This document shows positions 29,655 to 40,394 of a DNA stretch of 64,000 nucleotides, piece by piece. How positions within the stretch are numbered: the stretch's first letter is position 1; each line of letters starts with the position of its first letter. This DNA comes from Terriglobales bacterium (GTDB lineage: Bacteria; Acidobacteriota; Terriglobia; Bryobacterales; Bryobacteraceae): contig JAIXQP010000009.1 of NCBI GenBank assembly GCA_027485675.1, forward strand, positions 52,631 to 116,630, written 5' to 3'. The position numbers were made by a program, and so were the translations under genes. The notes under the pieces were generated by a model, which was not told where the DNA came from, did no database searches, and saw only the letters and a list, made by a program, of their open reading frames with translations.

Positions 29655-29664
29655 CCCCGGGAGG
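29639..29664. terminator. Perfect palindrome between convergent genes
   Basis: CCTCCCGGGGC (29639-29649) and GCCCCGGGAGG (29654-29664) are exact reverse complements around a GCTA loop. The element covers the DUF2442 stop codon and lies 11 bp before the gltD stop. An 11-bp GC stem at the meeting point of converging genes suggests a bidirectional terminator, though neither side has a clear U-tract. Confidence 0.55.
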
Positions 29665-29675
29665 GTGCTCCGGTA

Positions 29676-31100
29676 TTAACCCGGAAGCTTGCTCTCACCC
29701 ATCAACCACTGGTCGACGCCGCGCGCCGCTTTGCGCCCCTCAGCGATTGCCCAAACCACCAGCGACTGCCCGCGCCGCATATCGCCCGCCGCGAAGACGC
29801 CCGGCACCGACGACATGTACTGCTCGTCGCACTTCACGTTGCCGCGCTGATCCAACTCCACGCCGAGCTGATCCAGCATCCCGTTCTTCACCGGACCCAG
29901 GAAGCCCATCGCCAGCAGCACGAGATCGGCGTCCCACACCTGTTCCGAACCCGGAATGTGTTCAAACTTCGGCGGCGGCCCAACCTTCACGGTGTGCAGC
30001 TTTTTGACGTTCCCTTCGGCATCGCCTTCGAACTTCGTCGTGAGAATGGACCACTCGCGGCGGCCGCCCTCTTCGTGGGCGCTCTCGGTCCGCAGCATCA
30101 GCGGCCACATCGGCCACGGCGTGCTGGCGGCGCGCTGGGCGGGCGGCATGGGCATCAATTCGAACTGCGTCACGCTCTTGCACTTGTGGCGGTGCGAGGT
30201 GCCGAGACAGTCGGCGCCCGTGTCGCCGCCACCGATGATGATGACGTGCTTGTCCGTCGCCAGGACGTCGAACTCGCCCTTCACATTGTCGCCGGCCACC
30301 CGTTTGTTCTGGTTCGGCAGCCATTGCATCGCGAAGTAGATGCCCTTCAGGTCACGGCCGTCGGCTTTGATATCCCGCGGGGCTTCCGATCCGCCCGTCA
30401 ACAGCACGGCATCGAAGTTCTTCCGCAGGTCTTCGACCGAGACGTTGTGCCCGACGTGGGCGTTCACCACGAACTCCACGCCCTCGGCCTTCATCTGCTC
30501 CACGCGCCGGTCAATATGGTGCTTCTCCATCTTGAAGTCCGGGATGCCGTAGCGCATCAGTCCGCCGATGCGGTCGTTCTTCTCAAACAAGGTGACCGTG
30601 TGGCCGGCGCGATTCAGTTGCTGCGCCGCGGCCATGCCGGCCGGGCCGCTACCCACCACGGCTACCTTCTTCCCGGTCCGCGTCTCGGGCGGTTCGGGCA
30701 CGATCCAACCCTGCTCCCAGGCGTGGTCGATAATCGTCCGCTCAATCGTCTTGATCGCCACCGGCGGCTCGTTGATGCCGAGCACGCAGGCCGACTCGCA
30801 AGGCGCCGGGCAGATGCGCCCGGTGAACTCCGGGAAGTTGTTCGTCGAATGCAGCACGCGGATGGCGTCCCGCCAACGGTCCCGGTACGCCAGGTCATTC
30901 CAGTCCGGAATGATGTTGTTGAGCGGGCAGCCGTTGTGACAGAAGGGGACGCCGCAGTCCATGCAGCGGGCGCCCTGCGTCTGCACCTTCGCGAGCGGAA
31001 ACGGCTCGTAAATCTCCTTCCAATCGTTCACCCGATCGGCGACCGGCCGCCGCGTGGGAACTTCCCGTTCGAACTCAATAAAACCAGTTACCTTACCCAT
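29676..31100 (-). CDS. gltD: Glutamate synthase small subunit
   Basis: A 474-residue NADPH-oxidising subunit that feeds electrons to GltB. The N-terminal Cys cluster for 4Fe-4S centres is [17 protein letters not shown], with a later CPAPCESAC. The FAD motif is [15 protein letters not shown] and the NADPH motif [14 protein letters not shown]. The C-terminal [19 protein letters not shown] is typical. It overlaps the gltB end by 8 bp, so the subunits are co-translated. Confidence 0.95.
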   Translation of the reverse strand: MGKVTGFIEFEREVPTRRPVADRVNDWKEIYEPFPLAKVQTQGARCMDCGVPFCHNGCPLNNIIPDWNDLAYRDRWRDAIRVLHSTNNFPEFTGRICPAPCESACVLGINEPPVAIKTIERTIIDHAWEQGWIVPEPPETRTGKKVAVVGSGPAGMAAAQQLNRAGHTVTLFEKNDRIGGLMRYGIPDFKMEKHHIDRRVEQMKAEGVEFVVNAHVGHNVSVEDLRKNFDAVLLTGGSEAPRDIKADGRDLKGIYFAMQWLPNQNKRVAGDNVKGEFDVLATDKHVIIIGGGDTGADCLGTSHRHKCKSVTQFELMPMPPAQRAASTPWPMWPLMLRTESAHEEGGRREWSILTTKFEGDAEGNVKKLHTVKVGPPPKFEHIPGSEQVWDADLVLLAMGFLGPVKNGMLDQLGVELDQRGNVKCDEQYMSSVPGVFAAGDMRRGQSLVVWAIAEGRKAARGVDQWLMGESKLPG

Positions 31101-34100
31101 GGATCACCTGCTCCCCCTGGGCCACGCCAGGGACAAAGTACGGGGTCTCGCGGCGCGGAATACCGGCCACGCGTTTAAACTCGTGCGGGAACACCTTCAC
31201 GAACCGGGACAGCATGGTGCCCCAATTCTCGAGGATCCATCGGCCCCGGGGGCTGCCGGTATACCGCACATGCTTTTCAATCAGATTCTGCAGCACCTGG
31301 ATATCGGCGGCGTCTTCCACCGGTTCCAGGTCCACGCCCGAGCGGTTGCACCGCGTGCGGCAGAACTCGCCGGACTCATCGAGCACGTAGGCGATGCCGC
31401 CGCTCATGCCCGCCGCGAAGTTCTTGCCGGCCTTGCCGATGCAGACCACCAAACCCTTGGTCATGTATTCGCAACCATGGTCGCCCACGCCTTCGACGAC
31501 GGCCGTCGCGCCCGAGTTGCGCACCGCGAAGCGTTCGCCGGCCATGCCGTTGAAGTACGCCTCGCCGCTCGTCGCGCCATACAGCACCACGTTGCCGACC
31601 AGAATGTTCTCTTCGGGAACAAAGGAGGAGACCTTCGGCGGATAGACAATCACCTTGCCGCCCGACATCCCCTTGCCGACGTAGTCGTTGGCGTCGCCTT
31701 CGAGCTCGAGCGTCACGCCGCGCGACAGGAAGGCGCCGAAGCTCTGCCCGGCCGAACCGTGGAACTCGAACTTGATGGTGTCGTCCGGCAAGCCGGCCGA
31801 ACCGTACCGCTTGGCGACTTCGCCCGAGAGCATCGCTCCCACCGTCCGGTGCACGTTGCGGATGGGCATTTTGAACTCCACCTTTTCGGCACTTTCGAGC
31901 GCGGGCTTGGCGAAGTCAATCAGCTTATAGTCGAGCGCATCGGCCAACCCGTGGTCCTGACCAATCAGGCAACGGCGGCCGACCTTCGACGGCACCGGCG
32001 GATTGTACAGAATGGCGCTGAGGTCCAGCCCCTTGGCTTTCCAGTGGTAGCTGACGTCGCGGGTTTCGAGCATGTCCACCCGGCCCACCATCTCGTCCAC
32101 CTTGCGGAACCCGAGCTTAGCCATGATCTCGCGCAACTCCTCCGCTACGAAGAAGAAGAAGTTGATCAAGTCTTCCGGCTTGCCCTGGAACTTGGCGCGC
32201 AGCGCCGGATCCTGCGTGGCGATACCCACCGGGCAGGTGTTCAGATGGCACTTCCGCATCATGATGCAGCCCATGGTGATGAGCGGCGTCGTCGAGAAGC
32301 CATACTCCTCGGCGCCGAGCAGCGCGGCGATGGCGACGTCGCGGCCGGTCTGCAGTTTGCCGTCGGTCTGCACGCGGATGCGGCTGCGCAGGTCGTTCAT
32401 TACCAGCACCTGCTGCGTCTCCGCGAGACCGAGCTCCCACGGTACGCCCGCGTGGCGGATGGAGGTCATTGGCGCGGCGCCGGTGCCGCCCGAATCGCCC
32501 GAGATCAGCACGAGGTCCGCATGCGCCTTGGCCACGCCCGCGGCCACCGTGCCCACGCCGACTTCGGAAACCAGTTTCACGGAGATCCGCGACTTCGGGT
32601 TCACGTTCTTCAGGTCGAAGATCAACTGCGCCAGGTCTTCAATCGAGTAGATATCGTGGTGCGGCGGCGGCGAGATCAAACCGACGCCCGGCGTCGAATG
32701 CCGGACCTTGGCGATCGCCTCGTCCACCTTGTGGCCGGGGAGCTGACCGCCTTCGCCGGGCTTGGCGCCCTGCGAGATCTTGATCTGCAACTCGTCCGCG
32801 TTCACGAGGTAGTTGGTCGTCACGCCAAACCGGCCGCTGGCCACCTGTTTGATCGACGACCGCTTGGAGTCGCCGTTTTCAAGCGGCAGGAAGCGAATCT
32901 CGTCCTCGCCGCCTTCGCCGGTGTTCGAACGGCCGCCCATGCGGTTCATCGCAATCGCGATCGTCTCGTGGGCTTCCTTCGAAATCGACCCGAACGACAT
33001 GGCGCCGGTCGCAAACCGCTTGACGATTTCGCTCGCCGGCTCCACTTCCTCAATCGGCACGGGGTTGCCGGACTTGAACTGCAACAGGCCGCGAATGGTG
33101 CACAGCGCCCGCGTCTGCTTGTTCACATGGTCCGAGTACTCTTTGTACGTCGCGTAGCTTTCCGTGCGGACCGCGGTCTGGATGGCGCTCACGGTCTGCG
33201 GATTCAGCAGGTGATATTCGCCGCGGACGCGGTACTGATAGGTGCCGCCGACATCGAGTTCGGTATCCGCTTCCGTCACGGGACGGAACGCGTGGTCGTG
33301 CTTCATCTTGGCTTCTTTCGCCAGAACTTCGAGACCCACGCCTTCAATCCGCGACGGCGTCCCCGTGAAGTACTGCTTCACCAGGTCCATGTTCAAGCCG
33401 ATCGCCTCGAAGATCTGCGCCCCGCGATAGCTCTGCAGCGTGGAGATGCCCATCTTCGAGAACACCTTGAGCATGCCCTTGTTGATCGCCTTCTTGAAGT
33501 GCTTCAGGGCGACATCGAACGGCACGTTCAGCCGGCCACGCAGCGCCAGGTTCTCCAACGTTTCAATCGCCAGGTAGGGATTGATGGCGCTGGCGCCATA
33601 GCCGATCAGCAGGCAGAAGTGCATCACCTCGCGGGGTTCGCCGCTCTCGATCACCAGGGCGACGCGCGTGCGGCTCCCTTCGCGGATCAGATGATTGTGC
33701 ACCGCCGTCAGGGCGAGCAGCGACGGAATCGGGGCCGAATCGGCGTCAATGCCGCGGTCGCTGAGAATCAGAATCGAGTAGCCCGCTTCAATCGCCCACG
33801 AAGCCCGCTTGCAGAGCGAATCGAGCGCCCGCTCGAGCTCCTTCTCGCCGCCGTGTACGTTATAGAGCGTCGGCAGCGTATAGGCCAGGAAGTCGCCCTG
33901 GCTCACCCGGCGCATCTTTTCGAGATCGCGGTTGGTGAGAATCGGCTGCGTCAGCTTGAGCGTGTGGCAGTGCAGCGGCGTTTCTTCAAGCAGATTGCGC
34001 TCGTTGCCGATGTAGCTCGTCATCGACATCACCAGCTCTTCGCGAATCGGGTCGATCGCCGGGTTGGTGACCTGCGCGAACAGTTGCCGGAAGTAGTTGA

Positions 34101-35676
34101 ACAGGCTCTGCGGCTTATCGGAAAGGCACGCGAGCGGCCAGTCGATGCCCATGGACCCGACGGCCTCTTCCCCGTTCACGGCCATCGGCCCCATGATGAT
34201 CTTCAGATCTTCGTCGGTGTAGCCGAAGGCGCGTTGGCGCTGCAGCAGCGTCTCGTGCTCCGTGCTGTGGATCCGGGCCGGTTCGCCCAACTGTTCGAGC
34301 GTGATCTGGTTCTCGACCAGCCACTGCGCGTACGGCTGCCGGCTCCAGAGGCTCTGCTTCAGCTCTTCGTCCGGGATGATCCGGTGCGCTTCCATATCCA
34401 CCAGCAGCATCTTGCCCGGCTGCAGGCGGCCCTTGTACTCGACGTCCTCGGGCTTGATCTGCAGCACGCCGGTTTCGGACGAGACAATCAGCAAACCGTC
34501 TTTCGTCACCAGATAGCGGGAGGGGCGCAGGCCATTGCGGTCAAGCGTCGCGCCAATCACCTTGCCGTCGGTAAACGCCACCGAGGCCGGACCGTCCCAC
34601 GGCTCCATCAGTGAAGCGTGGAACTCGTAGAAGGCCTTCTTGTCCGGATGCATGGTCGAATCGGCATCCCAGGCTTCCGGAATCAACATCGCCATCGCGT
34701 GCGGCAGCGAACGCCCGGAGAGCGTCAGCAACTCGACGACGTTGTCGAGCGTGGCCGAATCGCTCGCGCCCTGCTCGACAATCGGCATGATCTTTTTGAG
34801 GTCATCGCCCCAGATCTCCGAGGCCAGCACCGCCTCCCGGGCGCGCATCCAGTTCGCGTTGCCCTTCACGGTGTTGATTTCGCCGTTGTGGCAGATGAAG
34901 CGGAACGGGTGGGCGAGCTTCCAGCTCGGGAAGGTGTTGGTGGAGAACCGCTGGTGCACCATCGCCAGCGAGCTCTTGCACTCGGTGTCCGAAAGGTCCT
35001 TGTAGAACTTCTGAATCTGCGGCGCCAGCAGCAGACCCTTATAAACGACCGTCCGGCAGCTCAGCGACGGAATGTAGAAGAAATCCTTATCGCGGATCTC
35101 GCTGGCGGCAATCTCATGCTCCGCCCGCTTCCGGATCACGTAGAGCTTGCGTTCCAGGGTATCTTCCGACATCCCCGGCGACCGGCGGACAAAAATCTGT
35201 TCAATGTACGGTTGCGAGGCCCGCGCCACGCGGCCAATCGCGTCGGCGTCGATCGGCGTGTCGCGCCAACCGAGCACCTCCAAGCCTTCTTCCCGCGTGA
35301 TGCGCTCGACGATGCCTTCGGCCTGCAACCGCGCGGTGTGCTCCACCGGCAGGAACACCAGACCCATGCCGTACTCGCCCGGATTCGGCAGCGTGAAGCC
35401 CAGCTTCTGGCACTCCCGCGCGTAAAACGAGTGCGGAATCTGAATCAGCAGGCCCGCGCCGTCGCCCGTCTCCGGATCGCAACCGCACGCGCCGCGGTGC
35501 GTCAGGTTGATCAGAATTTGAACGCCCTTCGTGATGATGTCGTGGGAACGGTGGCCTTTGATGTTGACAACAAAGCCAATACCACAGGCGTCATGCTCGT
35601 TGGCCGGCGAATACAGCCCTTGCTCGGCAGGGAGACCAGGGCGGGACAGGGTAGGATGCTCGAACTGCTCACTCAT
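31093..35676 (-). CDS. gltB: Glutamate synthase large subunit
   Basis: Converts glutamine and 2-oxoglutarate to two glutamates. The 1527-residue protein has a 30-residue propeptide before the nucleophile Cys 31 ([10 protein letters not shown]) of the class II amidotransferase domain, a central domain, the FMN synthase domain ([13 protein letters not shown]) with the 3Fe-4S cluster [15 protein letters not shown], and the C-terminal beta-helix with repeated Gly motifs ([29 protein letters not shown]). I chose the ATG at 35676 because it gives a normal propeptide length; a start 28 codons upstream would run through the promoter. Divergent from a LysR regulator. Confidence 0.95.
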   Translation of the reverse strand: MSEQFEHPTLSRPGLPAEQGLYSPANEHDACGIGFVVNIKGHRSHDIITKGVQILINLTHRGACGCDPETGDGAGLLIQIPHSFYARECQKLGFTLPNPGEYGMGLVFLPVEHTARLQAEGIVERITREEGLEVLGWRDTPIDADAIGRVARASQPYIEQIFVRRSPGMSEDTLERKLYVIRKRAEHEIAASEIRDKDFFYIPSLSCRTVVYKGLLLAPQIQKFYKDLSDTECKSSLAMVHQRFSTNTFPSWKLAHPFRFICHNGEINTVKGNANWMRAREAVLASEIWGDDLKKIMPIVEQGASDSATLDNVVELLTLSGRSLPHAMAMLIPEAWDADSTMHPDKKAFYEFHASLMEPWDGPASVAFTDGKVIGATLDRNGLRPSRYLVTKDGLLIVSSETGVLQIKPEDVEYKGRLQPGKMLLVDMEAHRIIPDEELKQSLWSRQPYAQWLVENQITLEQLGEPARIHSTEHETLLQRQRAFGYTDEDLKIIMGPMAVNGEEAVGSMGIDWPLACLSDKPQSLFNYFRQLFAQVTNPAIDPIREELVMSMTSYIGNERNLLEETPLHCHTLKLTQPILTNRDLEKMRRVSQGDFLAYTLPTLYNVHGGEKELERALDSLCKRASWAIEAGYSILILSDRGIDADSAPIPSLLALTAVHNHLIREGSRTRVALVIESGEPREVMHFCLLIGYGASAINPYLAIETLENLALRGRLNVPFDVALKHFKKAINKGMLKVFSKMGISTLQSYRGAQIFEAIGLNMDLVKQYFTGTPSRIEGVGLEVLAKEAKMKHDHAFRPVTEADTELDVGGTYQYRVRGEYHLLNPQTVSAIQTAVRTESYATYKEYSDHVNKQTRALCTIRGLLQFKSGNPVPIEEVEPASEIVKRFATGAMSFGSISKEAHETIAIAMNRMGGRSNTGEGGEDEIRFLPLENGDSKRSSIKQVASGRFGVTTNYLVNADELQIKISQGAKPGEGGQLPGHKVDEAIAKVRHSTPGVGLISPPPHHDIYSIEDLAQLIFDLKNVNPKSRISVKLVSEVGVGTVAAGVAKAHADLVLISGDSGGTGAAPMTSIRHAGVPWELGLAETQQVLVMNDLRSRIRVQTDGKLQTGRDVAIAALLGAEEYGFSTTPLITMGCIMMRKCHLNTCPVGIATQDPALRAKFQGKPEDLINFFFFVAEELREIMAKLGFRKVDEMVGRVDMLETRDVSYHWKAKGLDLSAILYNPPVPSKVGRRCLIGQDHGLADALDYKLIDFAKPALESAEKVEFKMPIRNVHRTVGAMLSGEVAKRYGSAGLPDDTIKFEFHGSAGQSFGAFLSRGVTLELEGDANDYVGKGMSGGKVIVYPPKVSSFVPEENILVGNVVLYGATSGEAYFNGMAGERFAVRNSGATAVVEGVGDHGCEYMTKGLVVCIGKAGKNFAAGMSGGIAYVLDESGEFCRTRCNRSGVDLEPVEDAADIQVLQNLIEKHVRYTGSPRGRWILENWGTMLSRFVKVFPHEFKRVAGIPRRETPYFVPGVAQGEQVIHG

Positions 35677-35843
35677 ATACGGGGAAACCTCACAATCCAG
35701 ATACACCACTATAGGGAATCGGGGAGTATTAGTCAAACGAAACGTACGAGATCGCAACATCAGTTTTTCTAATATAACAAAATTATGAATTTCGATATTC
35801 AGTCGCTGTCGAAATAAGACTTTCTTATGGTATTCTGGCGCTT
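35677..35843. promoter_or_regulatory. AT-rich divergent gltB/lysR control region
   Basis: The 167 bp between the gltB and LysR starts are much more AT-rich than the rest of the window (for example AATATAACAAAATTATGAAT around 35771-35790), as expected for two divergent promoters. It holds two dyads: the LysR-type box at 35814-35828 and a weaker TGAAT-N6-ATTCA starting about 35786. Regulation of gltBD by the adjacent LysR protein is inferred. Confidence 0.6.
35814..35828. promoter_or_regulatory. LysR-type operator candidate
   Basis: ATAAGA-CTT-TCTTAT is a perfect 6-bp inverted repeat with a 3-bp centre. It contains ATAA-N7-TTAT and the general LysR-type T-N11-A pattern. It ends 15 bp before the regulator's GTG start, a place suited to autorepression, and about 140 bp from the gltB start. 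Confidence 0.6.
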
Positions 35844-36761
35844 GTGAATTTCGAGCATCTTAAGCTCTTTCGCGACATTGGTCAATACCGGAGTGTCAGC
35901 CGCGGCGCGGCTCTCAACTCCATCAGCCAGTCCGCGGCAAGCCAGCACATCCAGGAGTTGGAAAAGTCGCTCTCGGTGAAGCTGCTCGACCGGTCCACCC
36001 GGCCGTTGACGTTAACCTCGGCCGGCCGCCTCTACTTTGAACTCTGCCGGGACGTGCTGCGCCGTAAGGAGGAGTTCGACGCCTCGCTCACCAATCTGGC
36101 GGGTGATGTGGAAGGCACGGTTCGCGTCGCCTCCATCTACTCGGTTGGTCTTTCCGAGATGTGGCGCCTCGAAGCCGAGTTTGCCCGCCGCTGGCCGGAT
36201 GCGGTTCTGCGCGTGGACTACCTGCGCCCGGAACGGGTCTATGAAGCGGTCCGGACCGATCAGGCCGATCTTGGCCTCGTCTCCTACCCGGAACCGACCC
36301 GCGAAATCGCCGTCATCGACTGGCGGAGCGAGGAGATGGTGGTAGCCTGCTCTCCCGGCCACCCTTTGGCGGCGTACGGCGAGATCAACCCCGCCCAACT
36401 CAACGGCGCCGACTTCATCGGATTCGACGAAGATCTGCCCATTCGCCGGGAGGTGGACCGGTATCTGCGGGACCGCGATGTCACCGTCAACCTGATCATG
36501 CACTTCGATAACCTGCAGATGATCAAGGAAGCGGTCATGCTGGGGTCCGGGGTCTCTATCGCGCCGGTCCGGGTGTTGCAAACGGAGCGCGATGCGGGCC
36601 GGCTGCTGGGAATCCCGCTGGTTGCTCCCCGGCTCTACCGGCCGCTCGGCATCATCCACCGGCGCCGCAAGAAGTTCAACCGCGCCACCAACCAGTTCCT
36701 TTCGCTGCTCCAGGAGATTCCGCACGGCGCCGAGCTTGCCGAACCGGTGCCGGCCGTCTAA
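35844..36761 (+). CDS. LysR-family transcriptional regulator
   Basis: A 305-residue LysR regulator: winged helix-turn-helix at about 1-60 ([32 protein letters not shown], split around the recognition helix) and a periplasmic-binding-like effector domain about 90-295 ([25 protein letters not shown]). Start is GTG at 35844. It lies head-to-head with gltBD, so it is the probable regulator of glutamate synthase, comparable in position to GltC of Bacillus, though close relationship to GltC cannot be shown here. The effector is unknown. Confidence 0.9.
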   Translation: MNFEHLKLFRDIGQYRSVSRGAALNSISQSAASQHIQELEKSLSVKLLDRSTRPLTLTSAGRLYFELCRDVLRRKEEFDASLTNLAGDVEGTVRVASIYSVGLSEMWRLEAEFARRWPDAVLRVDYLRPERVYEAVRTDQADLGLVSYPEPTREIAVIDWRSEEMVVACSPGHPLAAYGEINPAQLNGADFIGFDEDLPIRREVDRYLRDRDVTVNLIMHFDNLQMIKEAVMLGSGVSIAPVRVLQTERDAGRLLGIPLVAPRLYRPLGIIHRRRKKFNRATNQFLSLLQEIPHGAELAEPVPAV

Positions 36762-36799
36762 CCGGGAGAGTTTTCTCCTGCTTCGCCCACTTTTCCCGT

Positions 36800-37528
36800 G
36801 TGGCCGAAGACCTCATCATCGTCTCCATCTCCCGCCAGGGGGACGGCCGGAGTATCGCCGGGCTACGGGTGAACGGCCACGGCTGGGTCCGGCTCGTCGC
36901 CCCTCGCCATGACGGCGCGCTCTATCCCCACCACACCCTGTTGACCGGCCGGACGCAGCCCCGGCTCCTCGACCGGATCCTCGTCGACGCGGACTGGCCG
37001 GACCACCACCCGGAGCAGCCTGAGAATCGCCTGATCGAGGGCACCCCCTGGCAGTTGCTCGAAAGGCCGGCCAATCTCGCCGCGTTGCGAGCCGTGCCGG
37101 CGGCCTTGGAGCGGTCGCCGGAGCTGTTCGGCGATGCGGCGTCTCGCCTGCGCGCCACGCGCGTCCGGGAACTCCCGGGGCCCTCGCTCGCTCTGCTGGC
37201 GCCCCGGCATCTCCGCCTCTCCGTCTGGGACGACCACGACCTCGGCAAGCAGCGGGTGCGAGCCCACTTCTGGTGGGCCGGCCGGGAATGGCGGCTGCCC
37301 CTGCAGGACAATCAGTACCGGCGCACGCTCTACCGGAGACCGGAAGGGGACTATCCCGCCGACTCCTTCGGCCTACGGCCGGACCGGCCACTCTACGCCG
37401 TAGCGGCCCTCGGACTGCCGTTCGGCGGCTGGTGCTACAAGAGCATCGTTTCGCTGTTTCAACTCCCGTTTGCCTCCCTCCGGCAAAGAAGTAGCGCTCG
37501 GGCCGCGGCCTGTTCATCGATAGGGTAG
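36800..37528 (+). CDS. Dual OB-containing domain (DuOB) protein
   Basis: A 242-residue cytosolic protein. Its start (LIIVSISRQGDGRSIAGLRV, then NGHGWVRLVAP) matches the dual-OB domain family, whose members begin with a 'S-x-x-x-x-G-R-x-I-A-G' strand pair and 'G-W-[IV]-R'. Later family-like pieces are LLAPRHLRLSVWDD, VRAHFWWAGREWRLPLQDNQYR and AALGLPFGGWCYKSIVSLF. OB folds bind nucleic acid or oligonucleotides and such proteins are often found in defence or conflict loci, but no such genes lie next to it. Start GTG 36800. The membrane protein gene begins right after its stop. Confidence 0.6.
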   Translation: MAEDLIIVSISRQGDGRSIAGLRVNGHGWVRLVAPRHDGALYPHHTLLTGRTQPRLLDRILVDADWPDHHPEQPENRLIEGTPWQLLERPANLAALRAVPAALERSPELFGDAASRLRATRVRELPGPSLALLAPRHLRLSVWDDHDLGKQRVRAHFWWAGREWRLPLQDNQYRRTLYRRPEGDYPADSFGLRPDRPLYAVAALGLPFGGWCYKSIVSLFQLPFASLRQRSSARAAACSSIG

Positions 37529-38503
37529 ATGGCTTCGCCGCAATCGTCGATCACGTACGCCCGCGCGCGTCTTTACCTTGGAATTTCTGGAGTCGGCACG
37601 GGGGTGCTGCTCTCAAGCGCGGCTCTGGCGCTGGATTGGCCGGCGCAGATGGCCGCCGGGGGTAACGGTCTGGCGACCCTTTGGATTGCCTATGTCCTGC
37701 TCAGCCTGCCCTTTGACCTGCTCGGCGGCTATCTGCTGCCTCGCCGCTTTGGGCGTCCGGCGCCGGAGTTGCCCGCTTACCTTGCCGGCCTCGTGCGGGC
37801 GTTGCTCGTCCACGCCGCCTGCCTGGGACTAGCTTCGGTCGCCGTTTTGGCCGCCGGCCGGGAAGCTTGTTTGGCGGGGGTCCTGACGGCCGCCGCGCTC
37901 GGCATGGCGCTGCTGTTGATCGGCCGTCCGGTGCTGGCGGTCCTGGTGGGCGGCCGGCGTCCTCTCACTGAGATGGCTTTGCTTCGCTTGCGCGCCGCGG
38001 CGAGTAACGGCAGCCGCCTCCGCGGGGTTCTCGTGGCTTTCGGTTGGAACCTGGCCGGGGTGGCAGTTGCCGCGGAGACCACCGGCGCCGATCTGACGCG
38101 CGAGGAGGGGATTCTTACGCTCGCCTTCGGCTCCTCGCTGTGGTCCTTCCTGGGCCTGCTGCTTCTGCCGTCGGTCAGCCGGCCCGCCGTTCTGGCTACG
38201 GATATCGCGTTGATCTCGCGCGGGGTGACCCGGACAGCGCTCGAAACTGCCATCACCCAAGGGGACCGCGAACTCGACGACGAACCCGTCCGCGCCAAGT
38301 GGATCGAACGCATCTTCCATCCCATCCCCTCGGTCGCCGCCCGCGTCGCCGCACTAAACAAGCCGGCGGCCCCGCGCTGGGGCGCCGACGAAGCCGCCCG
38401 CCTGGCGCTTTACCTTTCTTGGGCCAGCCTCGGCCTGCTCTCGCGGGCCGTGCATTGCAACTCCGGCAAGCCGGAGTATTGGGTCTATTTGCCGCGCGAT
38501 TGA
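37529..38503 (+). CDS. Polytopic membrane protein, possible degenerate M48 peptidase
   Basis: A 324-residue protein with about five or six hydrophobic segments and no clear family match. The C-terminal third (VLATDIALISRGVTRTALETA, then WIERIFHPIPSVAARVAAL) has the layout of the end of M48 peptidases, which carry 'E-x-D' followed by 'F-x-T-H-P-x-x-x-x-R-I-x-x-L'. However, no HExxH zinc motif is present anywhere, so it cannot be an active metallopeptidase. It starts directly at the stop of the DuOB gene (TAGATG) and is probably co-expressed with it. Its end overlaps the convergent FAD enzyme by 19 bp. Confidence 0.5.
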   Translation: MASPQSSITYARARLYLGISGVGTGVLLSSAALALDWPAQMAAGGNGLATLWIAYVLLSLPFDLLGGYLLPRRFGRPAPELPAYLAGLVRALLVHAACLGLASVAVLAAGREACLAGVLTAAALGMALLLIGRPVLAVLVGGRRPLTEMALLRLRAAASNGSRLRGVLVAFGWNLAGVAVAAETTGADLTREEGILTLAFGSSLWSFLGLLLLPSVSRPAVLATDIALISRGVTRTALETAITQGDRELDDEPVRAKWIERIFHPIPSVAARVAALNKPAAPRWGADEAARLALYLSWASLGLLSRAVHCNSGKPEYWVYLPRD

Positions 38504-40308
38504 CCGGGCGGCCGTAACCGCCGCAGATACCCGCCGCGCGTCTCCCCCGCCGCCGGAGCGGGGTCCTCCCAACGCGCCCGCCGCAGGAGTTCCCGCCAGC
38601 GGGCCGCTGTCTCCGGCGTTAACGGATCTTCCAGGCGAGCGGCATGATGCTCCGGGGCGAACGAGTATTGCAAGCCGAAACGCGGGCGCCGCGTCAGCAT
38701 GGGGGCTCCCCCGGCCGGCTCGTGGAAGAAACCCAGATTTCCCACGGTCTGGACGATCTGCCAATCGGGCGACGTCCGCGGCACATCGGAGACGTAGAAA
38801 GTCATCGCCCCGCGGCGATGCAACTCCGCCTGCAGCTTGCTCACCGCCACCGCGCCGTCCGCCAGCAACAGATCGGCCGCCACCCCCGCCGCCTGGCCGA
38901 GCGCCGTCCAAATCGGCTCCAGCCGCAGGGCGCCAAAGCCCACGTGGCTCGCCGACATCGCCCCGGGCACGAAAAGGTTCCGGGCGCCCTGCGGCACCAT
39001 TACCCCGAACGGAATCTGATAAGGCACCGTCCCGAACACCACGTAGCCTTCCCGTACATCGGGGTAGGGCGGCCCTGCGGCGTCCACGCCGTGACTGTTG
39101 ATCACGTAGTCGCCCACGGCAATGCTCTCCGGCTGCAACCGGCTGCGCTGCGTCTCCGGGTCCGCCATCACGTCGTGCTCGGTAAAGACGGTTTCGCCCA
39201 GAAAGCGGCGCGCCTCCCGGACATACAGCGACGGCGGAAAGTGGCCGGACTCGGCGAACTCATCCTTCGGCAGGTTCCAGCGGCGCGCCTCGGCCCGGAA
39301 GGCTTCCGGCAGGCGGTCGTCGTTGCGCAGGAAGTAGAGCAAGCCCAGAGCGTACTGCCGGTGCTCTTCGAAAATCGCCGCCCGCCGCTCGGGCGAAGCC
39401 GTTGGATAGTCCCAGTTCTGGCCCGGCAGGCCAAACCCCACCGGAGAGGTGTTGACGTCGTTCATGTCCGACTTCCCGTTGGGCAGGCGCTGCAGCCGCA
39501 GGACCCCGGTCTTGGCCTCCGCCATCGGGTGTTGAATCGTCCCGGCGCGAATGCCCTCGAGAATCCGTTCGTACCGCTCCGGCCGGTAGCCGGCCGGCCG
39601 GGGCAGCGGCGCGGCGTTGGCTGGGTCCTCCGTCATCACAACGCGAAAGTTGTAGCACTGAATCTTGTGGTCGCCGGCGCCGGTGCTGCCGTCGAGAATC
39701 CGGCCGTCTTTAAAGTAGATGTGGCCCGCGAACCGTTCGCCGAACTCGCGCGTCGATTCGCGTCCCACCCGGAATGCGAACCCGGCCGCCGCCGCCAGGT
39801 CGCCCTCGTAGGTTGCGTCAATGAACACTCGCCCCGGAATCCACTCCTCACCCTCCGGCCCGGTCACCCGAATGCGGCGGATCACCCCGTCGGCCGCCTC
39901 GGCGCTCTGCAGTTGCCGCCGGCGCCGCACCGTAAGCGACGGCTGTTCGGCGAGCATCGCCTCCAATACGCCCCGGGAGACGTGCGGTTCGGCAAGGGCG
40001 CCGAAGAAGCTGTCGCGCACCTGCGGCGAGTCCGCGCCGTAGCGGGTTCGGTAGTGTCTCTCCACCCGCTCCATGTAGTCGCGGAAGGTGCCCTGCAGCG
40101 ACTCGACCGAACGGAAGTCGGTGTAGGACAAGCCACCCGTCAGCATCCCGCCCACATCCCCGGACGGTTCCACCAGCGTCACCGTCCTACCCGAACGGGC
40201 CGCGTTCAAGGCCGCGGCGATGCCGGCCGGCGTAGCGCCATACACCACCACGTCCTGCGCCCAGCAGCCGCTGCCCGCCGCCAGCAACAAAAACCATCGC
40301 CAGACCAT
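38485..40308 (-). CDS. Secreted FAD-dependent oxidoreductase (FAD_oxidored family)
   Basis: A 607-residue protein with a signal peptide (MVWRWFLLLAAGSGCWAQ) followed at once by the FAD-binding motif VVYGATPAGIAAALNAARSG and the GGMLTGGL segment typical of the PF12831-type 'FAD-dependent oxidoreductase/xanthan lyase' group. The segment RVFIDATYEGDLAAAAGF and the later FVPGAMSASHVGFGALRLEP also belong to it. Members are common in Acidobacteria, Planctomycetes and Bacteroidetes and are linked to polysaccharide breakdown; the substrate is unknown. The STAS gene terminator separates it from the upstream gene. Confidence 0.8.
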   Translation of the reverse strand: MVWRWFLLLAAGSGCWAQDVVVYGATPAGIAAALNAARSGRTVTLVEPSGDVGGMLTGGLSYTDFRSVESLQGTFRDYMERVERHYRTRYGADSPQVRDSFFGALAEPHVSRGVLEAMLAEQPSLTVRRRRQLQSAEAADGVIRRIRVTGPEGEEWIPGRVFIDATYEGDLAAAAGFAFRVGRESTREFGERFAGHIYFKDGRILDGSTGAGDHKIQCYNFRVVMTEDPANAAPLPRPAGYRPERYERILEGIRAGTIQHPMAEAKTGVLRLQRLPNGKSDMNDVNTSPVGFGLPGQNWDYPTASPERRAAIFEEHRQYALGLLYFLRNDDRLPEAFRAEARRWNLPKDEFAESGHFPPSLYVREARRFLGETVFTEHDVMADPETQRSRLQPESIAVGDYVINSHGVDAAGPPYPDVREGYVVFGTVPYQIPFGVMVPQGARNLFVPGAMSASHVGFGALRLEPIWTALGQAAGVAADLLLADGAVAVSKLQAELHRRGAMTFYVSDVPRTSPDWQIVQTVGNLGFFHEPAGGAPMLTRRPRFGLQYSFAPEHHAARLEDPLTPETAARWRELLRRARWEDPAPAAGETRGGYLRRLRPPGQSRGK

Positions 40309-40339
40309 CGCCGCACCTCGTCCTAGAATTCCAAGGGCC

Positions 40340-40374
40340 TGAAAACGGAAAAGGGACGGATTGCTCCGCCCCTT
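40340..40374 (-). terminator. Rho-independent terminator after the STAS gene
   Basis: On the minus strand AAGGGGCGGA-GCAA-TCCGTCCCTT forms a 10-bp stem (one G-T pair) capped by a GCAA tetraloop (40351-40374), followed by TTTTCCGTTTTC. It lies 21 bp beyond the STAS stop and 31 bp before the next leftward gene, so it ends the STAS transcript. Confidence 0.85.
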
Positions 40375-40394
40375 CGCTCGAAAAAAACTGCCGC

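Noticed and set aside
31054..34614. A very long open frame (1186 codons) on the + strand
   Set aside because: It lies fully antisense to gltB, is Arg/His/Leu-rich without domains, and arises from GC-rich codon bias on the opposite strand.
35765..35800. AT-rich segment near lysR as a dif recombination site
   Set aside because: It does not match the XerC/XerD arms and central hexamer; it is better explained as divergent promoters.
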